Part shown: positions 63,937 to 64,000 of the stretch, in pieces
Numbering within the stretch: position 1 is the first letter of the stretch
Layout: each line of letters opens with the position of its first letter
Assembly (NCBI GenBank): GCA_036867785.1
Contig: CP145413.1
Coordinates: 558,001-622,000 of the forward strand
Source of the DNA: Plasmodiophora brassicae
Taxonomy: Eukaryota; Endomyxa: Phytomyxea; Phytomyxea; Plasmodiophorida
Direction: 5' to 3'
Length of the DNA stretch: 64,000 nt
Program-made: the position numbers and the translations under genes
Notes under the pieces: model-generated
Databases searched by the model: none
What the model was told of the DNA's origin: nothing
The model's input: only the letters and a program-made list of their open reading frames with translations

Positions 63937-64000
63937 AACCGCCCTGATCAGACCTGAACGCGGTCGCCGAACCACAGCAGTGTTAACTAGTCATTATTCT

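Noticed and set aside
1-64000. CRISPR arrays, bacterial operons or ribosome binding sites
   Set aside because: No regularly spaced short repeats of that kind, and genes carry spliceosomal introns with eukaryotic families.
1-64000. tRNA or rRNA genes
   Set aside because: No convincing T-loop/acceptor-stem combination was noticed by eye; a tRNAscan-SE and Infernal run would settle it.

Overview
The window is nuclear DNA of a compact, GC-rich eukaryote. Genes sit tens to hundreds of bases apart on both strands. Most are split by many very short GT-AG introns (about 47-95 nt, mostly 50-65) that can be placed by following protein families across frames. Several genes belong to a motile cilium: IFT122, the dynein assembly factor DNAAF1, the start of a WRAP73-type WD protein, and a leucine-rich/coiled-coil/tryptophan-repeat protein of basal-body type. 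I therefore infer a zoosporic or flagellated protist. High GC, tiny introns and an AAA-ATPase-like gene would suit a plasmodiophorid (Rhizaria), but nothing in the window proves that.

Layout. 1-3.9 kb: repeats, a truncated WRAP73 gene and mitochondrial ribosomal bL35. 3.9-7.1 kb: an MRS2-type Mg2+ channel with an EF-hand-like tail, then CK2 alpha. 7.39-11.01 kb: a DNA element with CACTG termini, a TTG target duplication and divergent spliced genes. 11.5-24.7 kb: a secreted Gly-rich protein, IFT122, the proteasome chaperone PSMG2, Nup107, a cathepsin-D-like protease, guanine deaminase and an O6-alkylguanine alkyltransferase. 24.9-29.9 kb: three neighbouring multi-membrane RGS genes. 31-41 kb: an AAA-ATPase-like protein, DNAAF1, NFU1, an acidic PDCD4-motif protein, acyl-CoA-binding protein, a Harbinger-like MITE, a DNAJC16-like protein and a HERPUD-like protein. 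41.1-42.9 kb: a RUS/DUF647 protein. 42.9-51.5 kb: accessory DNA with duplicated fragments, dispersed repeats, a 15-bp-period repeat gene, and a 389-residue ORF convergent with an intact Tc1/mariner transposase. 51.5-64 kb: an AlaX-like tRNA editor, an ammonium transporter, a coiled-coil protein, a glutaredoxin, the proteasome subunit SEM1/DSS1, the LRR/SFI1-like protein and PRP4 kinase.

Themes. Cilium building and ER/proteasome quality control (PSMG2, SEM1, HERPUD-like, DNAJC16-like) recur. Mitochondrial upkeep is represented by bL35, MRS2 and NFU1. The RGS cluster points to heterotrimeric G-protein signalling through receptor-like membrane proteins. Exon boundaries were set by eye from splice consensus plus frame and family continuity, without alignment software; family names rest on remembered family sequences.
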